Notes: a model not told the origin generated them from the sequence alone. A stretch of DNA of 64,000 nt from Parvibaculum indicum (GCF_011762095.1 NZ_JAASQO010000007.1:1-64000); one strand, 5' to 3'; shown: positions 34,640 to 44,728, counted from the first letter of the stretch. Made by a program: numbers and translations.

Positions 34640-34908
34640 TCGTCGTCTCCCTGCTTTTCCGGCCCCTTGTCGCCCCGTTCCCGTTCTCCCGGCCCGGCTT
34701 CGCTTTCTCGCTGCACCTCGTCGAGAATGCGCGCCGCCGCGGGGTGGTCCTCTTCGGCCACCATCATACGCCGCGGCAGGATACCCAGCGAGCCCTCGAC
34801 GATGGAGGTATAGGCATCGAGCACCAGCGGCTCTACACCTGCCTCACGCAGGCGGTGTTCCAGATAGGACACCAGCACGGGATCGTTGCTTCTCAGAAGT
34901 TCCTTCAT
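34636..34908 (-). CDS. DUF2007 small protein
   Basis: The 90-residue protein begins MKELLRSNDPVLVSYLEHRL, the typical DUF2007 opening (a small ferredoxin-like fold, sometimes called a signal-transducing protein, function unknown), with GSLGILPRRMMV as the second conserved element. A charged tail (ESEAGPGERERGDKG) follows. ATG 34908 has GGGGAG upstream. The gene overlaps the following methyltransferase by 4 bases and is divergent from the polyprenyl synthase gene. Confidence 0.82.
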   Translation of the reverse strand: MKELLRSNDPVLVSYLEHRLREAGVEPLVLDAYTSIVEGSLGILPRRMMVAEEDHPAAARILDEVQRESEAGPGERERGDKGPEKQGDDE

Positions 34909-35156
34909 GGGGCTCCCCGATCCAGGGCGGCATTCGGCCGCATTCGGGACGACTCTAACGGGAGCGCCCCTCCCGACCCCAGAAAAAACGCGACCCGTTC
35001 GCAATTTGAGACAATCCCGAAACGCTCTGTTGCAAGGCGCGGCCCCTCCCGCACTTGCCGCAACGGGGCCGCCAACCTATTCTCCCGGAAAACCCCCTTC
35101 AAAGGGCCTGACGCGCGGTTCGCGCGGCCGGTCCGGCAATCTTAAGGAAGTCAGTT

Positions 35157-36176
35157 TTGGGTGTCGTCGTCCCCCTCGGAGAAGACCGCGAACGCAGCAA
35201 GAATGCGATCGCCGACCTGCAGCGGCTCGTCGCGGCCGATATGGAGCAGGTCAATGAGTTGATCCGTGAGCGGATGGACTCCGACGTGCAGATGATCCCC
35301 GATCTTGCCTCCCATCTGATCGAATCCGGCGGCAAGCGCCTGCGCCCCATGCTGACCGTCGCCTGCGCGCGCATGTGCGGCTATGAGGGCACGTCGCATC
35401 AGAAGCTCGCCGCCACGGTGGAGTTCATGCATACCGCCACCCTCCTTCACGACGATGTGGTGGACGAGAGCGATCTCAGGCGCGGCAAGGTGACCGCGCG
35501 CATGATCTGGGGCAATCAGGCCAGCGTGCTGGTGGGCGACTATCTGCTGGGCCGCGCCTTCAAGCTGATGGTGGAGACGGGCTCGCTGCGCGCGCTCGAC
35601 ATCCTGTCGGACGCCGCCGCCGTCATCGCGGAAGGCGAAGTGATGCAGCTCATCGCGGCCAAGGACACCGGCACCACGGAAGACGCCTATATGCGCGTCA
35701 TCGAGGCCAAGACCGCCGCGCTCTTCGCCTCGGCGTGCGAGATCGGCGCCGTGATTTCCGAACATGGCGAGCGCGCGGAGGCCGCGCTTCATTCCTATGG
35801 GCGCAATCTCGGCATCGCCTTCCAGCTTGTGGACGATGCGCTCGACTATGGCGGCGCGGCGGCCGCGCTCGGCAAGAATGTCGGCGACGATTTCCGCGAA
35901 GGCAAGATCACCCTTCCCGTCGTGCTCGCCTATCGGCGCGGCGACGACGAGGAACGCGCCTTCTGGCAGCGCACGCTGGGCGAAGGCGACCAGTCGGAAG
36001 AAGACCTGCAACACGCCATGTCGCTCATCGAAAAGCACGATGCGCTCGGCGACACGATTTCCCGGGCCCGGCATTACGGCGCCATCGCCATCGACGCGCT
36101 GGCGATCTTCCCGGAAAGCGACTACCGGCAGGCGCTGAGCGATCTCGTCGAGTTCTGCATCAGCCGCGACCACTGA
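35157..36176 (+). CDS. ispB: Polyprenyl diphosphate synthase (octaprenyl-type)
   Basis: The 339-residue protein is a trans-isoprenyl diphosphate synthase that makes the quinone side chain. Both aspartate-rich motifs are present: LLHDDVVDESD (first) and QLVDDALDY (second), with GGKRLRP upstream. Chain length cannot be proved, but the class is the C40-C50 type common in Alphaproteobacteria. Translation starts at TTG 35157: AAGGAAG lies 6-7 bases upstream and the resulting MGVVVPLGE is the usual N-terminus. It is divergent from the DUF2007 gene. Confidence 0.9.
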   Translation: MGVVVPLGEDRERSKNAIADLQRLVAADMEQVNELIRERMDSDVQMIPDLASHLIESGGKRLRPMLTVACARMCGYEGTSHQKLAATVEFMHTATLLHDDVVDESDLRRGKVTARMIWGNQASVLVGDYLLGRAFKLMVETGSLRALDILSDAAAVIAEGEVMQLIAAKDTGTTEDAYMRVIEAKTAALFASACEIGAVISEHGERAEAALHSYGRNLGIAFQLVDDALDYGGAAAALGKNVGDDFREGKITLPVVLAYRRGDDEERAFWQRTLGEGDQSEEDLQHAMSLIEKHDALGDTISRARHYGAIAIDALAIFPESDYRQALSDLVEFCISRDH

Positions 36177-36188
36177 GCGCTCTTCCCG

Positions 36189-36358
36189 TCATTGCGAGAA
36201 GCGAAGCGACGAAGCAATCCATCTTTCGAGACGGCCCTTCGGGCCTCCTCGGGATGAGACCTGCCTGACTTGCACCTCATGCTGAGGAGCGGCGAAGCCG
36301 CGTCTCGAAGCAGCTTCGCTTGCCGCTCCGGATCCCGGCACAGGGCCGGGATGACAGC
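36189..36358. repeat. Repeat cluster: R1, R2 and R3 units
   Basis: The gap between convergent ispB and ispE contains an R1 unit (36189-36221), an R2 palindrome (36224-36310, TTCGAGACGG... to CGTCTCGAAG) and an R3 unit (about 36328-36356, GATCCCGGC...GCCGGGATGACA). No gene is present. The hairpins may terminate transcription from both sides. Confidence 0.8.
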
Positions 36359-36416
36359 TATTGTTTGAAAGCGAAACTCACAACGAAATCGGCATCGCGG
36401 AAACGAAATGTCCGCG

Positions 36417-37313
36417 CTACCCCGTCACCACGGGCGCGGCGACGCACCACCAGTCGGGACAATCCGCCGACAGCGTGGAAAGCGCGTCCTGCGCCGCGTT
36501 CCGGTCGCTGAAGATCGCAAAGCATGTCGCGCCCGAGCCGGACATGCGGGACAGCAGCGCGCCCGGCAAGCCGTCGAGCTTGCGCAGCACCAGGCCGATT
36601 GCCGGTGCGACGTCCATGGCGGGCGCTTCGAGATCGTTGGGATGGCGTGCCAGCCATTGAAGAAGCGCGTCCAGCATTGCGAAGGACGGCGGCGGCGTGG
36701 CCTCCCTGTCCTCTTTCACAGGTGCGGCGTCGAGCCGGGCAAACACCTCGCCCGTCGCCACCGACATGCCCGGATTGACCAGCAGCAGCACGAAATCCGG
36801 CAGTGCGGGCAGGCGCGCGACGCGCTCGCCGATCCCGGTCATGAAAGCCGGCGCGGCATCGAGGCAGACCGGCACATCCGCGCCCAGTCCGAGGCCGATG
36901 CGCGCCAGCGCCTCCCCGTCGAGCCCCGTCTCCCACAAATCGTTCAACAGATGGAGCGCGGCGGCCGCGTCCGCCGAGCCGCCGCCTATGCCGGAGGCGA
37001 CGGGCAGCCATTTGTCGAGCACGATGCTTGCGCCCTTGCCGCATCCCGTCTCGGCCCGCAGGGCGCGGGCGGCGCGCAGCACGAGATTGTCGGCCTCGTC
37101 CGTCAGGCCGTCGGCGAAGGGGCCTTCGATGTCGAGCGTGAGATCGGGCGCGGGTTCCGCCGTCAGCCCGTCGCCGGTATCGGGGAAGACGACGAGGCTT
37201 TCCAGTTCGTGATAGCCGTCGGGGCGGCGGCCGGCGATGCGGAGCGACAGGTTCACCTTGGCCCGCGCCTTGTTGGCCCGCCTTGCCGGGGCCATGCGCG
37301 CGCCCTCGCCCAT
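36417..37313 (-). CDS. ispE: 4-diphosphocytidyl-2-C-methyl-D-erythritol kinase
   Basis: IspE phosphorylates CDP-methylerythritol in the MEP isoprenoid pathway. The 298-residue GHMP kinase has AKVNLSLRIAGRRPDGYHEL at the N-terminus, the ATP-binding loop PVASGIGGGSADAAAAL and the C-terminal MSGSGATCFAIF. The ATG at 37313 shares a base with the TGA of the TPR gene upstream (TGATG), so the two are coupled; an internal ATG 18 bases later is less likely. Confidence 0.93.
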   Translation of the reverse strand: MGEGARMAPARRANKARAKVNLSLRIAGRRPDGYHELESLVVFPDTGDGLTAEPAPDLTLDIEGPFADGLTDEADNLVLRAARALRAETGCGKGASIVLDKWLPVASGIGGGSADAAAALHLLNDLWETGLDGEALARIGLGLGADVPVCLDAAPAFMTGIGERVARLPALPDFVLLLVNPGMSVATGEVFARLDAAPVKEDREATPPPSFAMLDALLQWLARHPNDLEAPAMDVAPAIGLVLRKLDGLPGALLSRMSGSGATCFAIFSDRNAAQDALSTLSADCPDWWCVAAPVVTG

Positions 37314-39148
37314 CAGGCGCCGGTGCTCTGGCCCGGCGCCCCCGTATCGAGCAACGCGCCGACATCATTGCGCTTTTCGGCCTGTTCGAGACCGTATTCC
37401 AGCTTGTCCTTCAGGAGCGGAATGCGCTTCTTGTCCGGGTCGAGTTCGAGCGCGTGGCCCCATTGGAACCCGGCTTCGATCCTGCGGCCCACCTTCCACA
37501 GCGCATCGCCCAGATGCTCGTTGATGGTGGGGTCGCCCGGTTCCAGTTCCACGGCGCGTTCCAGATATTTCACCGCTTCCCCATAGTCGCCCAGCCGGTA
37601 ATGCGCCCAGCCGAGACTGTCCACGATGTAGCCGTCGTCGGGGCGCTGCTCCACCGCCTTTTCGATCATGTCGAAGGCTTCGCTCAGATGTTCGCCCTGC
37701 TCCACCCAGGAATAGCCCAGATAGTTCAGCACCAGCGCATTGCCGTCGGAAAGTTTGAGCGCCAGCTTCAGATCCTTCTCCGCCTGGTCCCAGTTGCCCA
37801 GCCGCTCGTTGCAGATGCCGCGCGCATAATAGAGCGTCCAGTCCGAGCGGGAGGGCGTCTCCACCAGGGCGATCGCCTTTTCATATTCGGCTTCGGCGCT
37901 GGCGTAGTCTTCCTTGCTGCGATAGATGTCGCCCAGCGCCACCAGCGGGTCGACCTGCCGGGGATGTTCCTCGACGAGGTCGCGCAGAAGCGCTGTCGCT
38001 TCTTCCTCGCGCCCGAGCCGGTTGAGGTCGATCCCGGTCTGGATCTGCGCGGAAAGATAGAGCGCGGAGTCCTCGGGAACCTCCGAATACTGATCGATGG
38101 CGATCTGCCAGCGTTCCTGATCTTCGTAGAGCCCGCCCAGCACGGTGCGCGCCACGTCGAAATCCGGCTTCATGAAAAGCGCCAGATGGATATAGAGCTG
38201 CGCGAGCTGGCGCGTCGCGCCCTGGTCCAGCGCGCTGCCGAGGCCGTAAAGCACTTCGGCCACACCGGCGGCGGGCGTCGCCGCCACGCGCGGCAGGGCC
38301 TCGTCCGCGGCCAGACGGCGCAGCGCGTCTTTCACCAGCGGATTGTCCGGGGCGAGTTTTGCGAACTGCCCGAAAAGCGTTGCCGCGTCGTCCGCATGGC
38401 CGTTGCGCTGCAGGAAGGAGGCATAGGCCTGAACAACGCGGATCGAGCCGCCGCCCGTCGCGGTCATCGCCGCCGCGAAGGCGTCGTTCGCGCCTTTCGC
38501 GTCGTCGAGATAATCGAGGATCAACGCCTTGTGAAAGCTGCGGAAAAGGTCGTAGGCCGTGCGCCCCTCGAAGGCGGCGAGCTTTTCAAGCGCCGCCGCC
38601 CTGTCGCCCTTGCCGGCTTCGGCCCATGCGCCGGTCAGCGTCCCGACCAGGGCGCTGAAGGGGCCGTTGTCGGACTGCGCCTGCGCCACCACCGGATCGT
38701 CGTAATGGCCGCGCTTCACCGCGTCCAGCGCCAGCACGAGCCCCGCCAGCCGGTCGTCCGGCGTCTGGGCGACGAGTTTGCGCGCCAGCCTGACCGCGCG
38801 GGTCTCGTCGGAGGCGACCAGCGATGCGGTAAAGGCGCGTTGCAGCACGACGGGGTCGGTCGGCGCGGCTTTCAGCGCCTGGTCGAAATAGGCCGCCGCC
38901 GTGTCGCTGTCGCTCTGCGCGGCGGCGTGACGCCCGGCGAGATAGGCGCCATAGGCGCTTTCGGTGCGGATGACGTCGTCGTCGCCCAGCCCCAGCGACG
39001 GGGCGAGCCCGGCGCAGCCGGACAGGGCGAGCGCCAGACCGCCGAAAAGAGCGAGCCGCGCGACAGCATGTCCCGGACGGGAAAGAAGACGGGCGCGACC
39101 TCTCGCGGAATGGCGGTTTCCCCCGCGGGCTTCACGCTTCAACATCAT
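37313..39148 (-). CDS. TPR-repeat lipoprotein
   Basis: The 611-residue protein has an N-terminal lipoprotein signal (LALFGGLALALSGC, lipobox LSGC near residue 44) and many tetratricopeptide repeats, clearest in the C-terminal half (YYARGICNERLGNWDQAEKD, LNYLGYSWVEQGEHLSEAFD, DSLGWAHYRLGDYGEAVKYL). It is probably an outer-membrane-anchored scaffold, function unknown. ATG 39148 was chosen because a normal basic N-terminus and signal follow. It precedes ispE, an arrangement I recall from other Hyphomicrobiales. Confidence 0.85.
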   Translation of the reverse strand: MMLKREARGGNRHSARGRARLLSRPGHAVARLALFGGLALALSGCAGLAPSLGLGDDDVIRTESAYGAYLAGRHAAAQSDSDTAAAYFDQALKAAPTDPVVLQRAFTASLVASDETRAVRLARKLVAQTPDDRLAGLVLALDAVKRGHYDDPVVAQAQSDNGPFSALVGTLTGAWAEAGKGDRAAALEKLAAFEGRTAYDLFRSFHKALILDYLDDAKGANDAFAAAMTATGGGSIRVVQAYASFLQRNGHADDAATLFGQFAKLAPDNPLVKDALRRLAADEALPRVAATPAAGVAEVLYGLGSALDQGATRQLAQLYIHLALFMKPDFDVARTVLGGLYEDQERWQIAIDQYSEVPEDSALYLSAQIQTGIDLNRLGREEEATALLRDLVEEHPRQVDPLVALGDIYRSKEDYASAEAEYEKAIALVETPSRSDWTLYYARGICNERLGNWDQAEKDLKLALKLSDGNALVLNYLGYSWVEQGEHLSEAFDMIEKAVEQRPDDGYIVDSLGWAHYRLGDYGEAVKYLERAVELEPGDPTINEHLGDALWKVGRRIEAGFQWGHALELDPDKKRIPLLKDKLEYGLEQAEKRNDVGALLDTGAPGQSTGA

Positions 39149-39289
39149 TGACGGATTGCCTCTGGTCCTTGTCTGCCGAACGCCCGCGCAAGGCCCCCGC
39201 CCCGCCCGCGCGCCCCGGCGTTCCGACAGCGTAAGACCATGCGAACCGCTTTGCCAGCCCGGCGGACCGGCAAAGCGGCGCATGCCTGC

Positions 39290-40969
39290 TTACATATTCG
39301 GGTAGTTCGGCCCACCGCCGCCTTCGGGAACCGTCCAGTTGATGTTCTGGGAAGGATCCTTGATGTCGCAGGTTTTGCAGTGGACGCAGTTCTGCGCGTT
39401 GATCTGGAAGCGCGGATTGGAGCCGTCATCCTCCCTGACCACTTCATAGACGCCGGCCGGGCAGTAGCGCTGCGCGGGCTCGTCATACATGGGCAGGTTG
39501 TAGTTGATCGGGATCTCCGGATCCTTGAGACGCAGATGGACCGGCTGGTCCTCCTCGTGATTGGTCGCCGACAGGAAGACCGAGGACAGCTTGTCGAAGG
39601 AAATCTTGCCGTCGGGCTTGGGGTAGTCGATCGGCTTGCAGTCCGCCGCCTTTTTCAGCGTGGCGCTGTCCGGCTTGCCGTGCTTCAGCGTGAAGGGCAG
39701 GCCGATGCCCAGATTGTTCATCCACATGTCGAGGCCGCCGAAGGCAAGGCCGATCATGGTGCCGAACTTCGACCAGAAGGGCTTCACATTGCGGACGCGC
39801 TTCAGGTCCTTGTAGACCGCGCTCTTCTCATAGGCGTCCGTATAGGCCGTCAGCTCGTCGCCGCTGCGCCCGTCCTTCACCGCGTCGAAGGCCGCTTCGG
39901 CGCCCATCATGCCGGTCAGCATGGCGTTGTGGCTGCCCTTGATGCGCGGCACGTTGACGAAACCGGCCGAGCAGCCGATCAGCGCGCCGCCCGGGAAGGT
40001 GAGCTTCGGCACCGACTGGAAACCGCCCTCGGTGATGGCGCGCGCGCCATAGGAGATGCGCTTGCCGCCCTCGAAAGTGTCGCGCACGGCTTCATGCTGC
40101 TTGAAGCGCTGGAACTCGTCGAAGGGCGAGAGATACGGGTTCTTGTAGTTCAGGTGAACCACGAAGCCGACCGACACCAGATTGTCGCCGAAATGATAGA
40201 GGAACGACCCGCCGCCGGTATTGTTGTCGAGCGGCCAGCCCATGCTGTGCTGCACCAGCCCCTTCTTGTGCTTCTTGGGGTCGATTTCCCAGAGTTCCTT
40301 CAGGCCGATGCCGAATTTCTGCGGCTCGCGGCCTTCGTCGAGGCGGAATTTGCGGATCAGCTCCTTGGAAAGCGAGCCGCGCACGCCTTCGCCGAAAAGC
40401 GTGTATTTCGCGCGCAGTTCCATGCCGCGCATGAAGCTGTCCTTGTGCTCGCCATCCCTGGCGACGCCCATATCGCCGGTCGCGACGCCGGTGACGGAGC
40501 CGTTCTCGTCGTAAAGGATCTCGGCGCCCGCGAAACCGGGATAGATTTCCACGCCCAGCTCTTCGGCCTTGGCGGCCAGCCAGCGGCACAGATTGCCCAG
40601 GCTGACGATGTAGTTGCCGTGATTGTTCATCAGCGGCGGCATCAGGAAATTCGGCACGCGCAGGCCGCCGGCCGGGCCGAGAAAGAGGAAATGATCCGCC
40701 GTCACCTCGGTGTCGACGGGCGCATCCTGCTCGCGCCAGTCGGGAATGAGCGCGTCGAGGCCGACCGGGTCGATCACCGCGCCCGAAAGGATATGCGCGC
40801 CGATTTCCGAGCCCTTTTCGATCACGCAGACCGAAAGGTCGAAATCCTCTTCCGCCGCCTTCTGGCGCAGGCGGATCGCCGCGGAAAGGCCCGCCGGGCC
40901 GCCGCCAACGATCACGACGTCGTATTCCATATATTCGCGCTCGGGAAGCGCGTCCGCCTGGTCGCTCAT
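39290..40969 (-). CDS. Electron transfer flavoprotein-ubiquinone oxidoreductase
   Basis: ETF-QO passes electrons from ETF (fatty and amino acid oxidation) to ubiquinone at the inner membrane. The 559-residue protein has an FAD motif VVIVGGGPAGLSAAIRLRQK, the family motif GSEIGAHILSGAVIDP, and a C-terminal 4Fe-4S module with YCPAGVYEV and NCVHCKTCDIKDPSQNINW, which supply four cysteines. Length and order are normal. The 305-base region to its left on the map separates it from the divergent uracil-DNA glycosylase gene. Confidence 0.95.
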   Translation of the reverse strand: MSDQADALPEREYMEYDVVIVGGGPAGLSAAIRLRQKAAEEDFDLSVCVIEKGSEIGAHILSGAVIDPVGLDALIPDWREQDAPVDTEVTADHFLFLGPAGGLRVPNFLMPPLMNNHGNYIVSLGNLCRWLAAKAEELGVEIYPGFAGAEILYDENGSVTGVATGDMGVARDGEHKDSFMRGMELRAKYTLFGEGVRGSLSKELIRKFRLDEGREPQKFGIGLKELWEIDPKKHKKGLVQHSMGWPLDNNTGGGSFLYHFGDNLVSVGFVVHLNYKNPYLSPFDEFQRFKQHEAVRDTFEGGKRISYGARAITEGGFQSVPKLTFPGGALIGCSAGFVNVPRIKGSHNAMLTGMMGAEAAFDAVKDGRSGDELTAYTDAYEKSAVYKDLKRVRNVKPFWSKFGTMIGLAFGGLDMWMNNLGIGLPFTLKHGKPDSATLKKAADCKPIDYPKPDGKISFDKLSSVFLSATNHEEDQPVHLRLKDPEIPINYNLPMYDEPAQRYCPAGVYEVVREDDGSNPRFQINAQNCVHCKTCDIKDPSQNINWTVPEGGGGPNYPNM

Positions 40970-41274
40970 CTAACCCTCTTTTCTCCTGCCGCGTTCCGTC
41001 CTCGGTTCCCTTTCGGGCCTGCCGGTCCGGGCCCGGGGAACGCCGGAATCCCTCTGAATTTCGCAACACTTATGGTGCCTACGGCTGTTGCGGTCAACAC
41101 GGAGGGCCGTTCAGAGCCGTTTCCCCGTTCATGCCGGATGCACATGGCCGGGTTCGCTGATAATCTCGTCTCGTCAATCATGCAGAAGACAGTAGGCAGT
41201 GATTTGCGACCGTCAAATGCGGCGGGCGCGATCGGTCCCTTTCGGGGCGGGATATTCGGGAGTTCTTTTCCATA
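40970..41274. other. Divergent intergenic region, etfQO/udg
   Basis: This 305-base region must hold promoters for both flanking genes. The etfQO side has a purine-rich ribosome site (AGAAAAGAGGG on the minus strand). I could not place a convincing -35/-10 pair, and I see no RNA gene or repeat of the dispersed families. Confidence 0.5.
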
Positions 41275-42129
41275 ATGGATGGCGAGTCGCGGGAATTTTC
41301 GGCGGAAGACGCGGCGGCGCTGCTGGCGCTCTATGTCGAATCCGGCTGGACGGACACACTGGCCGAAAAACCGGTGAACCGCTACGAGCTGCCGGAGGCG
41401 CCGGCCCGCGCCGCCGGGGCCGCGCCCGCCGCGCCGGACGGCCCGCGCAAGGCGCCTGCGCCGCGTCCGGCGCCTGTCGAGGCCTCCCGCCCCGCCGCCC
41501 CCGCCTCGATCCCGCTGGAAGAGGCGGAAGCGGCCGAAACCGCGCGGGAAATCGCCGCGCGCTGCCAGACGCTCGACGAACTCAAACAGGCGCTCGCCGA
41601 TTTCGAGGGCTGCGCGCTCAAATTCACCGCCAAGAACCTCGTTTTCGCCGACGGCAATCCGGAAGCGGACCTCATGTTCGTGGGCGAGGCGCCGGGGCGC
41701 GACGAGGATATTCAGGGCCTGCCTTTCGTGGGCCGGGCGGGCCAGCTTCTCGACCGGATGCTCGCCGCCATCGGCCGCGACCGGCAGAGCGTCTACATCA
41801 CCAATGTGCTGAACTGGCGCCCGCCGGGAAACCGCGCGCCCACACCCGCCGAACAGGCCATCTGCCAGCCCTTCATCGAGCGCCATATCGCGCTGGCAAA
41901 CCCTGAAGTGCTGGTGTTCCTGGGCGGCGTATCGGCCAAGCAGCTCCTCAACACCACCACCGGCATCATGCGTCTCCGGGGCAAATGGAACGTCTATCGC
42001 GCGGGCGAGCGCGAAATCCCGGCCCTGCCGACGCTGCATCCGGCCTATCTTCTGCGCCAGCCCGCCCAGAAGCGTCTGGCCTGGCAGGATCTTCTCTCGC
42101 TGATGCAGCGGCTCAACGCCCCCCGTTAA
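41275..42129 (+). CDS. Family 4-type uracil-DNA glycosylase, atypical cysteines
   Basis: The 284-residue protein has an alanine/proline-rich N-terminal region (about 40-80) and then the family 4/5 UDG core: motif [21 protein letters not shown] (138-157), [15 protein letters not shown] and motif [13 protein letters not shown]. It should excise uracil from DNA. Of the four cysteines that bind 4Fe-4S in family 4, C113 and C197 remain, but the other two positions are F110 and W181, so no standard cluster is expected. Alphaproteobacterial relatives may share this. It is divergent from etfQO. Confidence 0.87.
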   Translation: MDGESREFSAEDAAALLALYVESGWTDTLAEKPVNRYELPEAPARAAGAAPAAPDGPRKAPAPRPAPVEASRPAAPASIPLEEAEAAETAREIAARCQTLDELKQALADFEGCALKFTAKNLVFADGNPEADLMFVGEAPGRDEDIQGLPFVGRAGQLLDRMLAAIGRDRQSVYITNVLNWRPPGNRAPTPAEQAICQPFIERHIALANPEVLVFLGGVSAKQLLNTTTGIMRLRGKWNVYRAGEREIPALPTLHPAYLLRQPAQKRLAWQDLLSLMQRLNAPR

Positions 42130-42171
42130 CCTACGAGTAATTAATTTGCCTTGGCGCTTGAGAGGCGGCAG

Positions 42172-44031
42172 ATGAGCGATATGATACTCGCTCATGCGCT
42201 GGGGGGTGCATCAATGACGGCTTCGGTTTCCGGGGGGCGGACGCTTCGTCCTGCCCGTACATTTTGCAAATTCGCGCTCGCGGGCTTTCTGGCCGGCGCC
42301 GCGCTGGCGCCGCTTCCCGCGGCGGCGGCGCAAGGCACCTCGGCAGAAGCAAATGCGGTAGCGCCCGCGCGCATCTGGAGCCCGGAAATCCTGAGCGGCA
42401 AGGACCGCGAACTCTACCGGCAGCTTTTTGCCGAGACCCGGCGCGGCAACTGGAAGAAAGCCGACGCCATCGCCGCCAGGCTTTCCGACAAGCGGCTGAT
42501 GGGCTTCGTCCTCTACGAAAAATATATGGGCCCGCATTACCGCACGCCCTATTCGGAACTCGCGGCCTGGATGAAGAAATACCGCGACCTGCCGGGCGCG
42601 AAGGACATCTACAAACTTGCCGTGAAGCGCCGCCCTCATGGCGCGTGGCCCGCGCGGCCCGCGCGGCGCAAATGGCGCGCACCGGCCCATACCGATTATG
42701 CGGTCTATGAAAAGGACGACCGGCCCCTGTCGGCGGCCTATAAGCGGATCGCGCCCCAGGTCCGCCGCCATGTCTCGTCCGACAGCGCGGAAGAAACGCT
42801 CCATTTCCTGAAGCGCTATCACGTCAAATCGAAGCTCACCGCCGTCGAATACGACAAGGTGCGTGTGCGGGTCGCGGCCTCCGCCTTCCTGGAAGGCGAT
42901 GACGAGCTGGCCTATCGCATCGCGGACGAAATTTCCTCGCGTCATGCGCGCTACGTGCCGCTGGCGGACTGGTATGCTGGTCTGTCGGCCTGGCGACGCG
43001 GGCAATACGCCGATGCCGCGCGCCACTTCAAGCGCCTGTCGGAAACCGACAGCGCGGGCGACTGGTCCAAGGCGGCGGGCGGCTTCTGGGCGGCGCGCGC
43101 CTATCTGGCCGATCGCGACCCCGAGCGCGTGGCGCCGATGCTCGAACGCGCCGCCGCGACGGGCGCGACCTTTTACGGCCTTCTCGCCACGCGCCAGCTC
43201 GGCCGCCGGATCGACATCGACTGGGTGGACCCCCAGCTCGACCAGTCATCCTTCCGCGCGCTCATCGCCAACAAGGCGGTCGCCCGCGCCGTGGCGCTCG
43301 TCCAGATCGGCCGCAAGGATCTCGCCGAACGCGAACTGATCCGCGCCCATGGCGAACTCGATCCCTCGCTCGACCAGCCGCTGATCGCGCTGGCGCAGAG
43401 TTTCGCGCTGCCCGCCGTGGCGCTGCAGGTGGCGAGCGCGGCGCGTGTGCCGCATCGCATGGTCGATGGCCGTGTACGGATGAATGCGGGCCTCTTTCCC
43501 ATTCCCGAATACAGGCCCAAGGCCGGCTACAAGATGGACCGCGCGCTCATCTTCGCCTTCATGCGGCAGGAGAGCAAGTTCAAGCCCGACGCCAAATCCT
43601 ATGCCGGCGCGCGCGGCCTGATGCAGATCATGCCCGCCACGGCGAGCTACATCACCAAGGACCGCAGTCTGGCGGGCCGCAACCGGGACAAGCTCCTCGA
43701 TCCGAGTTTCAATGTCGGGCTCGGGCAGGACTATCTTTCCGAGCTGATGAGCTACAGCCAGCCGCAGGGCAATCTCTTCATGCTTACCACCGCCTATAAT
43801 GGCGGCCCGGGCAATCTGATGCGCTGGCTCCAGAATATCGACTTCAAGGACGATCCCTTCCTCTTCATCGAGTCGATCCCGGCGCCGGAAACGCGCGGCT
43901 ATATCGAGCGGGTCATTTCCAATTTCTGGCTCTACCGCTCCCGCCTCGGCCAGCCCGTCCGCTCGCTCGACGAGAGTGCATCGGGCACCTGGCCGGTGTA
44001 TAAGGGCGTGGACGGGTCGCCGTCCTCCTGA
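42172..44031 (+). CDS. slt: Soluble lytic murein transglycosylase
   Basis: The 619-residue periplasmic enzyme cleaves peptidoglycan glycan strands. It has an N-terminal signal region (FALAGFLAGAALAPLPAAAA), a long alpha-helical U-domain, and a C-terminal SLT domain with catalytic E467 in FMRQESKFKPDAKSYAGARG, then LMQIMPATASYI and TAYNGGPGNL. ATG 42172 (MSDMILAH) has AGAGGCGGC upstream; ATG 42214 (MTASVSGG) would give a shorter signal peptide. It begins 43 bases after udg on the same strand. Confidence 0.92.
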   Translation: MSDMILAHALGGASMTASVSGGRTLRPARTFCKFALAGFLAGAALAPLPAAAAQGTSAEANAVAPARIWSPEILSGKDRELYRQLFAETRRGNWKKADAIAARLSDKRLMGFVLYEKYMGPHYRTPYSELAAWMKKYRDLPGAKDIYKLAVKRRPHGAWPARPARRKWRAPAHTDYAVYEKDDRPLSAAYKRIAPQVRRHVSSDSAEETLHFLKRYHVKSKLTAVEYDKVRVRVAASAFLEGDDELAYRIADEISSRHARYVPLADWYAGLSAWRRGQYADAARHFKRLSETDSAGDWSKAAGGFWAARAYLADRDPERVAPMLERAAATGATFYGLLATRQLGRRIDIDWVDPQLDQSSFRALIANKAVARAVALVQIGRKDLAERELIRAHGELDPSLDQPLIALAQSFALPAVALQVASAARVPHRMVDGRVRMNAGLFPIPEYRPKAGYKMDRALIFAFMRQESKFKPDAKSYAGARGLMQIMPATASYITKDRSLAGRNRDKLLDPSFNVGLGQDYLSELMSYSQPQGNLFMLTTAYNGGPGNLMRWLQNIDFKDDPFLFIESIPAPETRGYIERVISNFWLYRSRLGQPVRSLDESASGTWPVYKGVDGSPSS

Positions 44032-44185
44032 CACCGCGCCCGACTTCCGGCATTCCGCTTCCCCGACCGGGAGGGTCGTTCCGCTCCTTCGGCTTCGGAC
44101 GGATACCGGCTCGTCTTTTCAGACAGATCGCGGCGGCCTCCCGCCGTCCTCCTCGGCAGCAACTCCTCAGCGAAAGGGTCCCCCC

Positions 44186-44728
44186 ATGCCCGGTATCGAC
44201 GAAACGCGCGACTTCATTCCGCTCAACATCGCGGTGATGACGGTATCCGACACGCGCAAGCCCGAGACCGACAAATCGGGCGACGTGCTGGCGGACCGCA
44301 TCGCGGCGGCCGGGCACCATCTCGCCGAGCGCACCATCGTCAGCGACGACGTCCAGCGCATCCGCTCGCAGCTCCTGCGCTGGATCGCGGCCAAGGAAAT
44401 CGACGTCGTCATCTCCACCGGCGGCACGGGGCTCACGGGGCGCGACGTGACGCCGGAAGCCTTCTTCTCCGTCTACGACAAGGAGATCGAAGGCTTCGCC
44501 GCCATCTTCCACCGCGTCTCCTTCGAGAAGATCGGCACCTCCACCATCCAGTCCCGTGCCACGGCGGGCGTCTCCCACGGCACCTATCTTTTCGCGCTGC
44601 CCGGCTCGCCCGGCGCCTGCAAGGATGGCTGGGACGAGATCCTGAAATACCAGCTCGACTACCGCTACCGCCCCTGCAATTTCGTGGAAATCATGCCCCG
44701 CCTTCAGGAGCATGTCGGGCGGGCGTAA
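44186..44728 (+). CDS. moaB: Molybdenum cofactor biosynthesis protein B
   Basis: MoaB-type proteins adenylylate molybdopterin or act in the molybdenum-insertion branch. The 180-residue protein has NIAVMTVSDTR, the motif STGGTGLTGRDVTPEA in the middle and GTYLFALPGSPGACKDGWDE near the end, all typical of MoaB/MogA. MogA is the close alternative; the length and start favour MoaB. ATG 44186 follows a GAAAGGG site. The frame extends upstream but only into non-homologous sequence. Confidence 0.9.
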   Translation: MPGIDETRDFIPLNIAVMTVSDTRKPETDKSGDVLADRIAAAGHHLAERTIVSDDVQRIRSQLLRWIAAKEIDVVISTGGTGLTGRDVTPEAFFSVYDKEIEGFAAIFHRVSFEKIGTSTIQSRATAGVSHGTYLFALPGSPGACKDGWDEILKYQLDYRYRPCNFVEIMPRLQEHVGRA

